A DNA stretch of 64,000 nucleotides from positions 1 to 64,000 of the forward strand of contig NZ_JACKSJ010000085.1 in the NCBI RefSeq assembly GCF_025821665.1, in the 5' to 3' direction. Below the pieces are notes generated by a model. The model saw only the letters and a program-made list of their open reading frames with translations, had not been told where the DNA came from and ran no database searches. Each line of letters opens with the position of its first letter. Position 1 is the first letter of the stretch. Both the position numbers and the translations under genes were made by a program. Positions 27,216 to 36,519 of the stretch are shown here, in pieces. This DNA comes from [Mycobacterium] manitobense (GTDB lineage Bacteria > Actinomycetota > Actinomycetes > Mycobacteriales > Mycobacteriaceae).

Positions 27216-28211
27216 CTACCGGCCCGCGTTGTTGGCCAGATCGATAGCGAACTGGTTGACGAAGGTCCCCGCGCTCGGTGCGCCGCGGCACGAGCCGTCG
27301 GACTCACCGGGCCGTTTGACCCACAGGAAGGCATCGACCTGCGGATTGCCGGTCGCCGTGGTGGGCGCGACGCCCAGCGCGCGGCCGCTGGGGTTGCACC
27401 AGTACAGATCGTCACCCTCCACCGGCCCGGCGCCGTTGCGTGAGGTGTCGATGACGAAGGGCTTGCCGCCCGTCATCCCCGAGATCGCTCCGCCGTATCC
27501 GAGGTTCTCCTCGGTGGTGAAGAAGTTCGCGGTGTTGAGGCTGAAGCCCCGCGCCTTGGCCACCCCGACGTCATTCAGCCGGGCGGCCATGACGTCGGCC
27601 GCCACCCAGCGCGGGTGACCGGCGTCGACGTACACCGCCGTGGCGGGGTTGCGGGTGAGCGTGTCGACGGCGTAGCGGATCAGGTCGTAGCGCTCCTGCT
27701 GCTGGTCGGGCGACAGGCAGTCGGCCATGGCGAGCGCGTCGGGTTCGAGGATCACCGCGGCCGGACCGGAGCCCACGGCGGCGGCGACGCCGTCGATCCA
27801 GCCCCGGTAGGAATCGGCGGAGCCGAAGCCGCCCGCGGCGAAGCTTCCGCAGTCGCGGTTCGGGATGCCGTAGAGCGCCAGGAGCGGCACGGTGCCAGCC
27901 GCCTGTGCGGAGGCGATCAACTTGGCGTCCACCGCGGGCGTCGACAGATGATCCATCCAATACGCCGTCGGCGTGTCGGCGATGGCGTTGAGCTGGGGGT
28001 TCGGCGGATCGACGCCGTCCGCGGCGCGTCTGGCCTTCGACGCCGGGTTGACGTAGAAGGCCTTGCCGGCCAGCGGGTTCGCGTCACTGACCAGGCGCAC
28101 CGCCGGCGCTGGCCCCGCGGCCGGTCCGGGCACGACACCGAGAGCGGCGACGGCCGCGACCGTCACGAAGGGGGTGAACCACCGCGCGACCGCGCCAACA
28201 GCTGAGGACAT
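27216..28211 (-). CDS. Secreted GH6 cellulase
   Basis: The 331-residue protein has an N-terminal signal segment and GH6 motifs: ILEPDALAM with the catalytic Asp, YVDAGHPRW, VIDTSRNG and WVKRPGESDG. It resembles CelA1 of M. tuberculosis. ATG 28211 is taken as start behind GGGGTG; an upstream ATG is less well placed. It cleaves beta-1,4-glucan outside the cell. The end is 3 bp from the MFS gene end. Confidence 0.92.
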   Translation of the reverse strand: MSSAVGAVARWFTPFVTVAAVAALGVVPGPAAGPAPAVRLVSDANPLAGKAFYVNPASKARRAADGVDPPNPQLNAIADTPTAYWMDHLSTPAVDAKLIASAQAAGTVPLLALYGIPNRDCGSFAAGGFGSADSYRGWIDGVAAAVGSGPAAVILEPDALAMADCLSPDQQQERYDLIRYAVDTLTRNPATAVYVDAGHPRWVAADVMAARLNDVGVAKARGFSLNTANFFTTEENLGYGGAISGMTGGKPFVIDTSRNGAGPVEGDDLYWCNPSGRALGVAPTTATGNPQVDAFLWVKRPGESDGSCRGAPSAGTFVNQFAIDLANNAGR

Positions 28212-28278
28212 CACCCCAGGGAAATTAGTGGTTCGAATCACTCAGCGCCAATCCGCCCTGTGCGCGGCGAGGCTAGAT

Positions 28279-29022
28279 TCATCCGGGCGAGGCAACGCCG
28301 AGTAACGCCCGGCCCTCAGTTGGCGTACGGAACAACGAGGGCAGCCCACGGCGCCGGATGAGGTATTCGGCGACGACGAGGTTCGGCAGCCAACACAGGA
28401 AGGGCACCGGCGCATAGGCGTTCAGGGCCACCTGTGCCTCGTCAAGGCCAAGAGGAAGCTGGACGACGGTCAGGATGATCAACCACAGTCGCAGCGTCGG
28501 TGCAGCGTAGGTCAGCGCGAAGCTGCGGATCATCCAGGCCTGATGCGAGGCGAAATCCCGGTCACGGGCACTTCGGTAGCCGTGGTAGGTCGACCACATC
28601 CACAGAACCGCCAAGGTTCCGAAACCGAACAGCCCTGTGAAGGCGACCGAACTGAAGAAGGCCATCACCAGCCCCGACAGACCGCCTGCCAGAACCGAGG
28701 CCACGTACGTCCGGCCCACCCAGCGGTGAGCGAGACGCGACCGCCGCCGCAATCCGCGAGAGAACTGGAAGCCGCCGACCAGCAGCGCCAATCCCGCCGA
28801 GGCGATGTGCACGTAGAACGCGATCTGAATGGCGAACGGTCGCTCGGCGTAGGTGCCGGCGAGTCCCGTGTCGCGCTGAGCCAGGGCCTCCAGAGTGCCG
28901 CTGACGTACTGGCTGGGGAAGAACACCGCGACAGCCAGAGACGTCAACAAGATCACCAACCATGGCGCGTGCCGAAGCCTCGATGTCGAACCCGAACCAG
29001 CCGCCGAGCTGTGAGTGGTCAT
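28279..29022 (-). CDS. DUF2306 integral membrane protein
   Basis: The 247-residue protein starts at ATG 29022 after GAGGAG and has about seven hydrophobic segments. The RAHRWVGR-like SRLAHRWVGRTYV, ASHQAWMIRSFALTYAAPTLRLW and RRLP-type C-terminus fit DUF2306. It is divergent from the TetR gene and probably controlled by it through sites at 29078-29111. The function is unknown; some relatives are predicted haem- or lipid-linked. Confidence 0.85.
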   Translation of the reverse strand: MTTHSSAAGSGSTSRLRHAPWLVILLTSLAVAVFFPSQYVSGTLEALAQRDTGLAGTYAERPFAIQIAFYVHIASAGLALLVGGFQFSRGLRRRSRLAHRWVGRTYVASVLAGGLSGLVMAFFSSVAFTGLFGFGTLAVLWMWSTYHGYRSARDRDFASHQAWMIRSFALTYAAPTLRLWLIILTVVQLPLGLDEAQVALNAYAPVPFLCWLPNLVVAEYLIRRRGLPSLFRTPTEGRALLGVASPG

Positions 29023-29077
29023 CCACGCATCTCCTCTGCCAGGCCGTCGGAGTCGTCCGATCCGCGACAACGGTAAC

Positions 29078-29111
29078 TTAACGGCCGTAAACATACAAGC
29101 GTTAGATGTAT
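29078..29111. promoter_or_regulatory. Operator-like palindromes between DUF2306 and TetR genes
   Basis: TTAACGGCCGTAAA (29078-29091) is a 14-bp palindrome with one mismatched pair, and ATACA-N9-TGTAT follows at 29093-29111. Both sit 48-80 bp before the TetR start and 56 bp before the DUF2306 start. Confidence 0.5.
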
Positions 29112-29158
29112 TCCGCAGGGCTGCGTATGCTCACATGCGTTTACACAGGAAGGCGCCG

Positions 29159-29788
29159 ATGGCGGTACGTCAACGCAACGCACGGGGCGAGGGCCGGAAA
29201 CTCCGCGACGATCTGCTGGTGGCCGCACAACGTCTCCTCGAGCGCACCGGCAGCGAGGACGCGGTCAGCTTGCGCGCGGTCGCGCGTGAAGCCGGGGTGT
29301 CGGCCCCGTCGATCTACGCGCATTTTCCCGATGGTCGAGCGATCGTCGACGAACTGGTGCAGCAGACATTCGCCCAACTCTCGGCCCTGCTTCGCGAGGC
29401 GCGCGACCAGTCAGGGCCCGGTGACCGGCTCTTCACCATCTGTATGGCGTATATCCGGTTCGGCCTTCGTCAGCCGGAGCGGTACCTCACGTTGTTCGAA
29501 CGTCGGCGAAGCCTCGCACGGACCGAGCAACTCGCCGCGGGGGGACCTGCTTTCCTGTACCCCAACGGCGCCGAAGCGTTCGGCATCCTCGTCGAGGCGC
29601 TTGCTGAATCGACCGGCGCAACGCGTGATTTGGCCGAGCAGCACGCCGCGCTGCTGTGGGCGGCGTTGCACGGTTACGTGACCCTGCGCGCCAGCTCGCC
29701 GAAATTTCCGTGGTTCGCCGACGAGGAGCAGGTGTGCCGGGAACTGGTGGACCGCGCGGTGTACTACGCGCGGGCACACCACTCATAG
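29159..29788 (+). CDS. TetR regulator of the DUF2306 gene
   Basis: The 209-residue protein starts at ATG 29159 behind AGGAAGG. It has a TetR helix-turn-helix (LRAVAREAGVSAPSIYAHFPDG) and a helical ligand domain of the TetR/WHG type. It is divergent from DUF2306, which is the likely target. Confidence 0.88.
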   Translation: MAVRQRNARGEGRKLRDDLLVAAQRLLERTGSEDAVSLRAVAREAGVSAPSIYAHFPDGRAIVDELVQQTFAQLSALLREARDQSGPGDRLFTICMAYIRFGLRQPERYLTLFERRRSLARTEQLAAGGPAFLYPNGAEAFGILVEALAESTGATRDLAEQHAALLWAALHGYVTLRASSPKFPWFADEEQVCRELVDRAVYYARAHHS

Positions 29789-29815
29789 CCCGGACTGCTC
29801 CGCGATACTCGTCAG

Positions 29816-30661
29816 GTGACCGTTGCGCTGCTGATCGTGATCGCGCTCGAGACCGCCGGCCTGATCGCGCTGGGGATCGTGTTGGTCGTGTCGCGGCGAA
29901 GCTTGTCGGCGACGCGTCGGGCTCTCCGACGCCGGCAGCGGGAGGACGAGGCGCCCCGCCGCAGGAGTAAACCGGTGGGCGTCGGCCCCCTGGCGGTCAG
30001 GGCGGTGACGAACACGGTGCAGACCGCCGACGCGATCCTCCGCAGAGGCATCGGGGGGCAGGTGCGAAGCTCGATCGAGGACCTCGCCGGCTGGGCGCGC
30101 GTCGAGCGGCCCGAACTCGCGAAGATCACCGCCGCGGGCACGGTCGTCCTGGTCTTTTCCGATATCGAGGGCTCCACCCAGCGCAACGAGTCGATGGGCG
30201 ACCGCGCGTGGGTGCAATTGCTCGAACGGCACAACAAGCTGATCGGCGGACTCGTCACCGACCACGGCGGCTACGTCGTCAAGAACCAGGGTGACGGGTT
30301 CATGATCGCCTTCGCCGAGCCGGTCGATGCGGTGCGGTGCTGCATCGCCGTCCAGAACGCTCTGACGCAGGACGGCCGGCGGTGGGACGGCATCCGGGTG
30401 CGGATGGGCGCGCACGTCGGCACATCGGTGCGGCGCGGCGAGGACCTCTTCGGCCTCGACGTCGCCGTGGCGGCGCGCGTCGCAGATCTCGCCGACGGCG
30501 GCCAGATCCTGGTGACCGCCGCGCTGCAGGAGTCGGTCGGCGGAGTCGAGGGCGTCGAGTTCGGGGCGCCGCAGGAGGTGGAGTTCAAGGGAATAGGCGG
30601 GATTCAGACGGTCTACGCGGTACTTCCCGCGGAGCAGGAGCCGCGACTCCTGCAGCGGTGA
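29816..30661 (+). CDS. Class III adenylate/guanylate cyclase, membrane-anchored
   Basis: The 281-residue protein starts at GTG 29816 with one membrane helix (about 3-25), a charged linker and a catalytic domain. The metal-binding Asp116 (VFSDIEGST) and Asp160 (NQGDGF), and Lys156 as a substrate-selecting residue, are present. It makes cAMP or cGMP at the membrane inner face. No HAMP domain is seen, so control may come from another input. Confidence 0.88.
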   Translation: MTVALLIVIALETAGLIALGIVLVVSRRSLSATRRALRRRQREDEAPRRRSKPVGVGPLAVRAVTNTVQTADAILRRGIGGQVRSSIEDLAGWARVERPELAKITAAGTVVLVFSDIEGSTQRNESMGDRAWVQLLERHNKLIGGLVTDHGGYVVKNQGDGFMIAFAEPVDAVRCCIAVQNALTQDGRRWDGIRVRMGAHVGTSVRRGEDLFGLDVAVAARVADLADGGQILVTAALQESVGGVEGVEFGAPQEVEFKGIGGIQTVYAVLPAEQEPRLLQR

Positions 30662-30668
30662 GCCGGGC

Positions 30669-31544
30669 TCAGTTGCCGGCCTTCGGGAAGTGGGGACGCA
30701 GCGCGGCGACGAGGACGCGGTCGAGTGCGCCGTCGGGCAGGAATCGCACCATGCGGGTGATCAGCGCGGCATCACGGCCGACGGTGTAGCGAGTGCGCGG
30801 CCTGCGCGCGGTCACCGCCTTCGCGATCACGCTCGCCGCGGCGCTCGCCGGCAAACCAGACTCGGTGGACGAGATGGCCTGTGCGTTGACGGCATGCACC
30901 AGCCCGCCGTAGCGCCCGCGCTGCTCCGGCGTCATCGTCGACACCAGCTCGGTCGCCGTGGCGATCGCCCGGCCGAGCATCTCCGTGTGCACGGCGCCCG
31001 GTTCGACCACCACCACCCGGACGCCGGACGGGGCGAGTTCGCGCCTCAAGGAGTCACTGACCGCTTCGAGCGCGAACTTCGTTCCGGCGTACGGACCGTA
31101 GGTGGGCATCGCGACCCTGCCGCCCACCGAGCTGATATTGACCACGCGTCCCTTGCTGCGGAGGAGGGCGGGCAGCAGCGCCTGGGTCACCGCGACCTGA
31201 CCGAACAGGTTGACCTCGAACATGCGCCGCCACTGTTCGACGGGGAACGCCTCGATCGGCACGTTGGCCTGGATCGCGGCGTTGTTGACCAGCGCCCGCA
31301 GTGTCCGGCGCTGCGGGTCGTCACGCACCCTGGCCACCAGAGCCTGGATGTGGTCCGGGATGGTGACGTCGATGATCACCGGTTCGATGCCCGGCGCCCG
31401 GATCGCGTCGGCGTCCCGCTCGCGCCGCACTCCGGCGAGGACGTGGAATCCCCGCCGTCCCATTTCGCGTGCCGTGGCCGCGCCGATGCCGGTGGACGCG
31501 CCGGTGACGGCGACGAGCTCGCCAACTACAGATGACATCGTCAT
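30669..31544 (-). CDS. Short-chain dehydrogenase/reductase
   Basis: The 291-residue protein is a classical SDR: TGASTGIGAA for NAD(P), NNAA, catalytic Ser/Tyr/Lys (NISSVGG, YAGTKFALE), and NLFGQV. Substrate is unknown. It is divergent from the TetR gene at 31596, with a TGACAGTGTCA palindrome between them. Confidence 0.9.
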   Translation of the reverse strand: MTMSSVVGELVAVTGASTGIGAATAREMGRRGFHVLAGVRRERDADAIRAPGIEPVIIDVTIPDHIQALVARVRDDPQRRTLRALVNNAAIQANVPIEAFPVEQWRRMFEVNLFGQVAVTQALLPALLRSKGRVVNISSVGGRVAMPTYGPYAGTKFALEAVSDSLRRELAPSGVRVVVVEPGAVHTEMLGRAIATATELVSTMTPEQRGRYGGLVHAVNAQAISSTESGLPASAAASVIAKAVTARRPRTRYTVGRDAALITRMVRFLPDGALDRVLVAALRPHFPKAGN

Positions 31545-31566
31545 CTCAAGACCGTACCTGTCCAGC

Positions 31567-31577
31567 TGACAGTGTCA
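31567..31577. promoter_or_regulatory. Palindrome TGACAGTGTCA
   Basis: A perfect 5+5 repeat with a 1-bp centre, between the divergent SDR and TetR genes. It is the probable operator for both. Confidence 0.55.
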
Positions 31578-31595
31578 ACATATGATGGGCGAACC

Positions 31596-32177
31596 ATGAA
31601 GCGCGCTGAATCAGCCGCCGCCACGCGCCGGGCCCTCCTGGACGATGCCGCTGCACTGCTCGACGCAGGAGGTCCCGCCGCCGTGACACTGCGGGAGGTG
31701 GGCGCGCGCGCCGGCCTCAGCCGCGGTGCGCCCTATCGGCACTTCGCGGATAAGGAGAGCCTGCTGACCGCGGTCGCCGTCGAGGGCTGGGAGCACATCG
31801 GCGTCCACATGCAGGCGCTGCGGAACGACCGAGGCCTCTCCCCCGCCGACAGGCTGCGCGCCGCGCTCGTCGGCGTGATCACGCTCAGTCGCGAACGGCC
31901 GCACCTGTATCGACTGATGTTCCGCCCCCCGGCCGGCGACCCCGCCGCGACGGCCCGCGCCGCGCAACGCATGTGCGACGAGTTCCTCGCGATCGTCGCC
32001 GCGGTCGTCGGCGACGAAAATCCGCACCGGTACGCGGCCATCTTCCTCACCGGCGCACACGGCGCCGCCGGCCTCGACGGGAGCGGCCTGCTCAGCACGG
32101 ACGTGTGGCACACCACCGCCGAGGAACTCGTCGACGCCCTCCTGGCCATGGCAGCACAGGCCGGTCGCCGGGATTGA
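31596..32177 (+). CDS. TetR regulator of the SDR gene
   Basis: The 193-residue protein has the TetR helix-turn-helix (LREVGARAGLSRGAPYRHFADKESLL) and a C-terminal ligand domain with a WHG-like region. ATG 31596 is chosen; a GTG 24 bp upstream lies inside the operator. It probably represses the divergent SDR gene and itself. Confidence 0.85.
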   Translation: MKRAESAAATRRALLDDAAALLDAGGPAAVTLREVGARAGLSRGAPYRHFADKESLLTAVAVEGWEHIGVHMQALRNDRGLSPADRLRAALVGVITLSRERPHLYRLMFRPPAGDPAATARAAQRMCDEFLAIVAAVVGDENPHRYAAIFLTGAHGAAGLDGSGLLSTDVWHTTAEELVDALLAMAAQAGRRD

Positions 32178-32289
32178 CCGCGGAACGGCCGGTCGGCTGC
32201 GCGGTGTAGCGGGGCCCAGGGTGCTCGCCGTTCGCAGGACAGGATCCGCCGGGCTCCATAGCGTTGCGGCCACGAAGGAAGGAACCGCC

Positions 32290-33660
32290 ATGGGACGGTC
32301 GGCCTATCAGCGCATCCGCGCCGCCCACCTCGACGCCGTGCAGGCGGCGCTCGACGATCATGTTGGCCGTCTCGACTGGCCGGCGGAGCAGATCCGGCGG
32401 CACCGCGACCGCAGGCTGCGCGCCCTGCTCAGATATGCCCGCGAACGGTCCGCGTTCTACTCCGAACGGCTGCACGGCGTCGACCTCGAGGCGGTGACGG
32501 CCGCAGACCTGGCGTCGATCCCGATGCTGACGAAATCCGAGGCACAGACCGAGTGGGATTCGATCGTGACGACGCCTGACCTCGATCACGCAGCAGCGGA
32601 ACACATTCTGGGCGGGCAGACGTGGTTCTCCTACACCGCTCACGATCACCAGGTGTTCAGCAGCGGCGGCTCGAGCGGCGTGCGCGGGGTGTATGTCTGG
32701 GACTGGCCGTTCTTCGTGACCACCGCATGCCTTGCCTGGCGCATGCAGGCGCGTGCCGAACGTCGACGCGAGCCGACGCCGAGGGCGCTGCTGGCGGTGC
32801 TGACCGCCGGAGTGCCACCGCACGCCAGCACACCGCTGTTCGACGTGCCCACCGTCGCGGGCATGGACACCGTCGTCATCGAAGCCGGTGCACCATTCGA
32901 CGAGGTGCTCGCGGCGGTGCAGAAACACGCCCCCACCCACCTCGTGGGCTACGCCAGCGTCATCGGGCGGCTGGCTCGCGCCACCCTGGCGGGTGACCTC
33001 CGGATCACCCCCTCGCGGGTCAGCACCAACTCGGAACCGCTTCTGCCGGAGGATCGTGACGCGATCGTCGACGCGTGGCACGCGCCGCTGCACAATCTCT
33101 GGGGCTCGACCGAAATCGGCGTGCAGGCGGTGGGTTGCGGGCAGGGGCAGGGACTGCACATCTGCGAGGACGAGGTGATCCTGGAACGCGTCGACGGTGA
33201 TGGTCTGCCGGTGGCGCCCGATGAGCCCGCGGCACGCACCCTGGCCACCGGTCTGTCCAACCGCACGTTCCCCTTCATCCGGTACGACCTCGGCGACCAG
33301 ATCACGATGATGTCCGGCCCGTGTGCCTGTGGCAGCGCGTTCGCCCGGGTCGCCGACATCAGCGGCCGCCGCGACGACGACTTCGTCTACGGCTCACAGT
33401 CGGTGCCCGCCAGCGCTTTTCGTCACGTACTCGGCACCGATCCACGCATTGCCGAGTATCAGGTGGTGCAGACCGAGAACGGTGCGGACGTGCTGGTGAT
33501 AACCGGCGCCGACATCCAGTCCCTGGGCCCGGCGCTGGTGGCGGCGATGCGGCGGCACGGCGTCGCGCACCCGGCGGTCCGGATACAGGCGGTCGACACG
33601 CTGACCCGCCACTCGGGCAGCGGCAAGCTCAAGCGATTCGTACCGCTGGCGTCACACTGA
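32290..33660 (+). CDS. PaaK-like adenylate-forming ligase
   Basis: The 456-residue protein starts at ATG 32290 after GAAGGAAGG. The adenylation core shows SSGGSSGVRG, LWGSTE and YDLGDQ, followed by a CACG segment, as in phenylacetate-CoA ligase relatives. It activates an unknown acid, and may then transfer it to CoA. The stop is 9 bp inside the convergent hydrolase gene. Confidence 0.82.
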   Translation: MGRSAYQRIRAAHLDAVQAALDDHVGRLDWPAEQIRRHRDRRLRALLRYARERSAFYSERLHGVDLEAVTAADLASIPMLTKSEAQTEWDSIVTTPDLDHAAAEHILGGQTWFSYTAHDHQVFSSGGSSGVRGVYVWDWPFFVTTACLAWRMQARAERRREPTPRALLAVLTAGVPPHASTPLFDVPTVAGMDTVVIEAGAPFDEVLAAVQKHAPTHLVGYASVIGRLARATLAGDLRITPSRVSTNSEPLLPEDRDAIVDAWHAPLHNLWGSTEIGVQAVGCGQGQGLHICEDEVILERVDGDGLPVAPDEPAARTLATGLSNRTFPFIRYDLGDQITMMSGPCACGSAFARVADISGRRDDDFVYGSQSVPASAFRHVLGTDPRIAEYQVVQTENGADVLVITGADIQSLGPALVAAMRRHGVAHPAVRIQAVDTLTRHSGSGKLKRFVPLASH

Positions 33661-34491
33661 CCCGGTCATCGGAACGAACTCCCGTAACGCTTCTGCCATC
33701 GCCTCGGGCTGGTCCTCGGGAATGAGTGTCCAGGAGTCGTCGACGATCACCTTGGTCGCGTCGGGGTAGAGCTCGACCAGCCGGTCCGCATGCTCGAGCG
33801 GCATCATCAGGTCCTCGCGGGCCCAGACCACGAGCACCGGCCGCGTGAATGCCCGCATCTGCTCCGACATCTCCAGCAGACGCCGGCGCGAAGGAGCGCC
33901 CGTCGCGAACTTGACCAGGTCGCGCCGGATCGCGGCGTTCTGCACGACGGGGCGGAACCACTCGTCGTACAGCGCGTCCGGCAGTCCCTTCTTGCTCAGC
34001 GCGCCGTAGGCACGCCGGCTGTGCCGGAAGAAGCTGGTGCCGAACATCCGGCTGAGGACCCATCCGCCGCCGGGGAACCGGCACAGCATCGCGGCCGGGC
34101 GCGCCGGCTTGGGCGGGTAGTTGTCGAACGCCGTGCACGAGGCCAGCACGAGCCTGCCCACGCGCTTGTCCCGTCCTTCCGAGATGACGAATTGTCCTCC
34201 GCCCCAGTCATTGAGGACCAGCGTCACGTCATCGAGGTCGAGGGCATCGAGGAAGTCGGCGAGGATGCGGGCCATCCCGTCCTCGGTCAGCACCGCGTCG
34301 TCGTTCATCGGCGTCGTGTGGGCGCCCATGGGAAGGGTGGGCGTGATGCAGCGGTAACCGGGAAGCAGTGGCAGCACCTTGCGCCACTGCCGGCCGTCCA
34401 TGAGCAGGCCGTGGCCGAAGACCAGGACGGGACCCTGCCCTCCGGTGTCCTCGTAAGCGATGGGTCCGGCCGGTACGTCGACTGTGGGCAT
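33652..34491 (-). CDS. Alpha/beta hydrolase lacking its catalytic histidine
   Basis: The 279-residue protein has an alpha/beta hydrolase fold of the haloalkane dehalogenase type: oxyanion motif GHGLL, nucleophile Asp95 in LNDWGG, and acid near EDLMMP. The usual G-H of the catalytic His is replaced by W254-T255 in DDSWTLIPED. Turnover should therefore be impaired or different. It could be a stable acyl-binding or non-catalytic protein. It is divergent from a TetR gene, with a TAGA-N8-TCTA repeat between. Confidence 0.78.
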   Translation of the reverse strand: MPTVDVPAGPIAYEDTGGQGPVLVFGHGLLMDGRQWRKVLPLLPGYRCITPTLPMGAHTTPMNDDAVLTEDGMARILADFLDALDLDDVTLVLNDWGGGQFVISEGRDKRVGRLVLASCTAFDNYPPKPARPAAMLCRFPGGGWVLSRMFGTSFFRHSRRAYGALSKKGLPDALYDEWFRPVVQNAAIRRDLVKFATGAPSRRRLLEMSEQMRAFTRPVLVVWAREDLMMPLEHADRLVELYPDATKVIVDDSWTLIPEDQPEAMAEALREFVPMTGSV

Positions 34492-34501
34492 CCAGACCTC
34501 C

Positions 34502-34517
34502 TAGATAGATCGTTCTA
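34502..34517. promoter_or_regulatory. TAGA-N8-TCTA inverted repeat
   Basis: TAGATAGATCGTTCTA resembles LmrA/YxaF-type TetR operators. It sits 10 bp before the hydrolase start and 51 bp before the TetR start. Confidence 0.5.
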
Positions 34518-34568
34518 CTCAGGCTGACGATATGCTGTGCCAGGACGCTTGCGCAAGGAGGAGTTGTC

Positions 34569-35153
34569 ATGGCCGATCTCGGCACCCGCGACCGGATACT
34601 GGAGGCGACGGCGGAGCTGTACCGGCGCCAGGGCATGTCGGCGACCGGCCTCAAGCAGATCTCCGGCGCGGCGCGGGCGCCGTTCGGCTCGATCTACCAC
34701 CACTTCCCCGGCGGCAAGGAATCGATCAGCGCCGAAGTCATTCGCAGCGAGGGGGTTCGGTACGGCGAATTCGTCGGCGCGCAGTTGGCGCAGACCGACC
34801 CGGCGACCGGCATCCCGCAGTTGTTCATGAACGCCGGACGGCTCCTGCAGGCTCAGGACTACAGCGAGGCCTGCTCGATCGAGACCATCGCCCTGGAGGT
34901 GGCGAGCACCAACGAGCGGCTACGCCTGGAGGCCGCCGAGGTGTTCGAGAGCTGGCTGGCCGGGCTCGCGGACTGGTTCGGCCAACTCGACATCACCGGC
35001 GAACAGAGCCGGCGGTTCGCGCTCGTGACACTGACGGCCCTCGAAGGAGCGTTCGTGCTGTGCCGCACCCTGCGCTCGATCGAACCGATGATCGCCGCGG
35101 GCGACGGGGTGCAGGCCGCCGTGAGTACGGCACTCGCCGAGGTGAGCGCGTAG
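34569..35153 (+). CDS. TetR regulator, LmrA/YxaF type
   Basis: The 194-residue protein starts at ATG 34569 after CAAGGAGGAG. The N-terminus (LGTRDRILEATAELYRRQGMSATG, SIYHHFPGGKESI) and the C-terminal ACSIETIALEVAS segment are typical of the LmrA/YxaF group. It is divergent from the hydrolase gene, which is the likely target. Confidence 0.88.
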   Translation: MADLGTRDRILEATAELYRRQGMSATGLKQISGAARAPFGSIYHHFPGGKESISAEVIRSEGVRYGEFVGAQLAQTDPATGIPQLFMNAGRLLQAQDYSEACSIETIALEVASTNERLRLEAAEVFESWLAGLADWFGQLDITGEQSRRFALVTLTALEGAFVLCRTLRSIEPMIAAGDGVQAAVSTALAEVSA

Positions 35154-35168
35154 GGATCGCCTGAACCG

Positions 35169-36302
35169 TCAGGTGGGCTTCGCTCCGGAGAGCTGGCGTA
35201 TCACCCGGATCTCCTCCTCGTCATGGGGCCGCCCGTCGGGATAGAGCAGGTCGCTGAACCACCGCTCCGGTGGCTCGGCGTAGGGCTTCTTCCAGGAATC
35301 CCACGGCAGGTACGTCTGCGTCCGCCCGGCGATGAAACCCCAGTTGTAGGCGGCGACGTTGCGCCGCTTCGCGACCGGCAGCACACCTTCCACGGTGCTG
35401 CCCAGGCCCCGCGCCAGGTATTCGGTGCACAGGATCGGCCGTCCGAGCGGCGCGAGTTCGTCGATGCGGGCCTCGAACTCGGCCGGGTCTCCGTAGCTGT
35501 GGAAGCTGATGACGTCGGAGTGCTCGAGCTGGATGCTGCAGATCTTGCTGCGGCTGCCGGGATCTTTCCAGTGCCCCTGCCAGACGCCGCTGGTCAACGG
35601 CTGCACCGGGTTGACGGCGCGGGTCCACTGAAACACGTGCGGGAGGAACGCAGCCACCAGTTCCTGCTTGTCCTCGTGTTCGACCTTGCGGTAGTCGCGG
35701 GCCGGATTGTCAGGCTCGTTCCACACGTCCCAGCCCAGCACGCGGGGATCGTTGGCGAACATGCCGACCACGCCGGTGACGTAGCTCTGCAGCACGCGGG
35801 TGTAGGCGGGGTCCCGCAGACGATGCGCCCCGGGACCCTGCACCCAGCCGGAGTTGTGCACGCCGGTGACCGGCGGCCGCTGCTTACCCGGCTTGGGCAG
35901 CGGGTCCCAGCACGAGTCGAACAGCACGAAGAGCGGCTTGATGCCGTTACTCGCCGCGATCCCGACGAACTGCGTCAGCCGGCGCTTGAACCCCTCCCGA
36001 TCGGTGGCCCACAACTGATCGTGCAGGAACACCCGGACGGTGTTGAATCCGATGCGCTGCGCCAGCCGGAGTTCGGCATTGATGCGCGTCGGATCGTAGG
36101 TGCCGGCCTGGAACATCTCGATCTGGTTCACGGCGGTCGAGGTGACGTAGTTGGCGCCGAGTAGCCAGCCCTGGGCGGCGTACCAGGCGTTGGCGCGATC
36201 GGCCGACCATCGAGGAGCCTCAGCAGAAGCGAGAGGCACTCTGGTCAGCGTCGCAGCTGCTGCGAGGTACAGCGGGAGCTTGAGAGCAGTTCGCCGTTGC
36301 AC
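35169..36302 (-). CDS. Secreted GH5-type glycoside hydrolase
   Basis: The 377-residue protein has a Tat/Sec-like signal (MQRRTALKLPLYLAAAATL) and a GH5-like barrel. The acid-base Glu is in DVWNEPDNP and the nucleophile Glu is in ILCTEYLARG. It is similar to Rv3096 of M. tuberculosis. It is probably exported and acts on a plant or cell-wall polysaccharide. A 217-bp gap with no gene separates it from the next gene. Confidence 0.85.
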   Translation of the reverse strand: MQRRTALKLPLYLAAAATLTRVPLASAEAPRWSADRANAWYAAQGWLLGANYVTSTAVNQIEMFQAGTYDPTRINAELRLAQRIGFNTVRVFLHDQLWATDREGFKRRLTQFVGIAASNGIKPLFVLFDSCWDPLPKPGKQRPPVTGVHNSGWVQGPGAHRLRDPAYTRVLQSYVTGVVGMFANDPRVLGWDVWNEPDNPARDYRKVEHEDKQELVAAFLPHVFQWTRAVNPVQPLTSGVWQGHWKDPGSRSKICSIQLEHSDVISFHSYGDPAEFEARIDELAPLGRPILCTEYLARGLGSTVEGVLPVAKRRNVAAYNWGFIAGRTQTYLPWDSWKKPYAEPPERWFSDLLYPDGRPHDEEEIRVIRQLSGAKPT

Positions 36303-36519
36303 GTCGTGACTCTAGTGTTCGGCTCGGTGCCGACGGCCGCCAGAATGCTTCCTGCAACACAACGGATTTCGAATCGTTATCCATCTCCGTCCGGAGGCGG
36401 TCCTCGACCGGCCCGCGGGTGGCGCTGATTCGGATCGGCCCGCAACGGGCACACCAGGAATCTCCCATCTCCATGGCCCAGCTGCCGCCGGCGCCTTCCC
36501 AGACAGGACGCTGCGCTTC

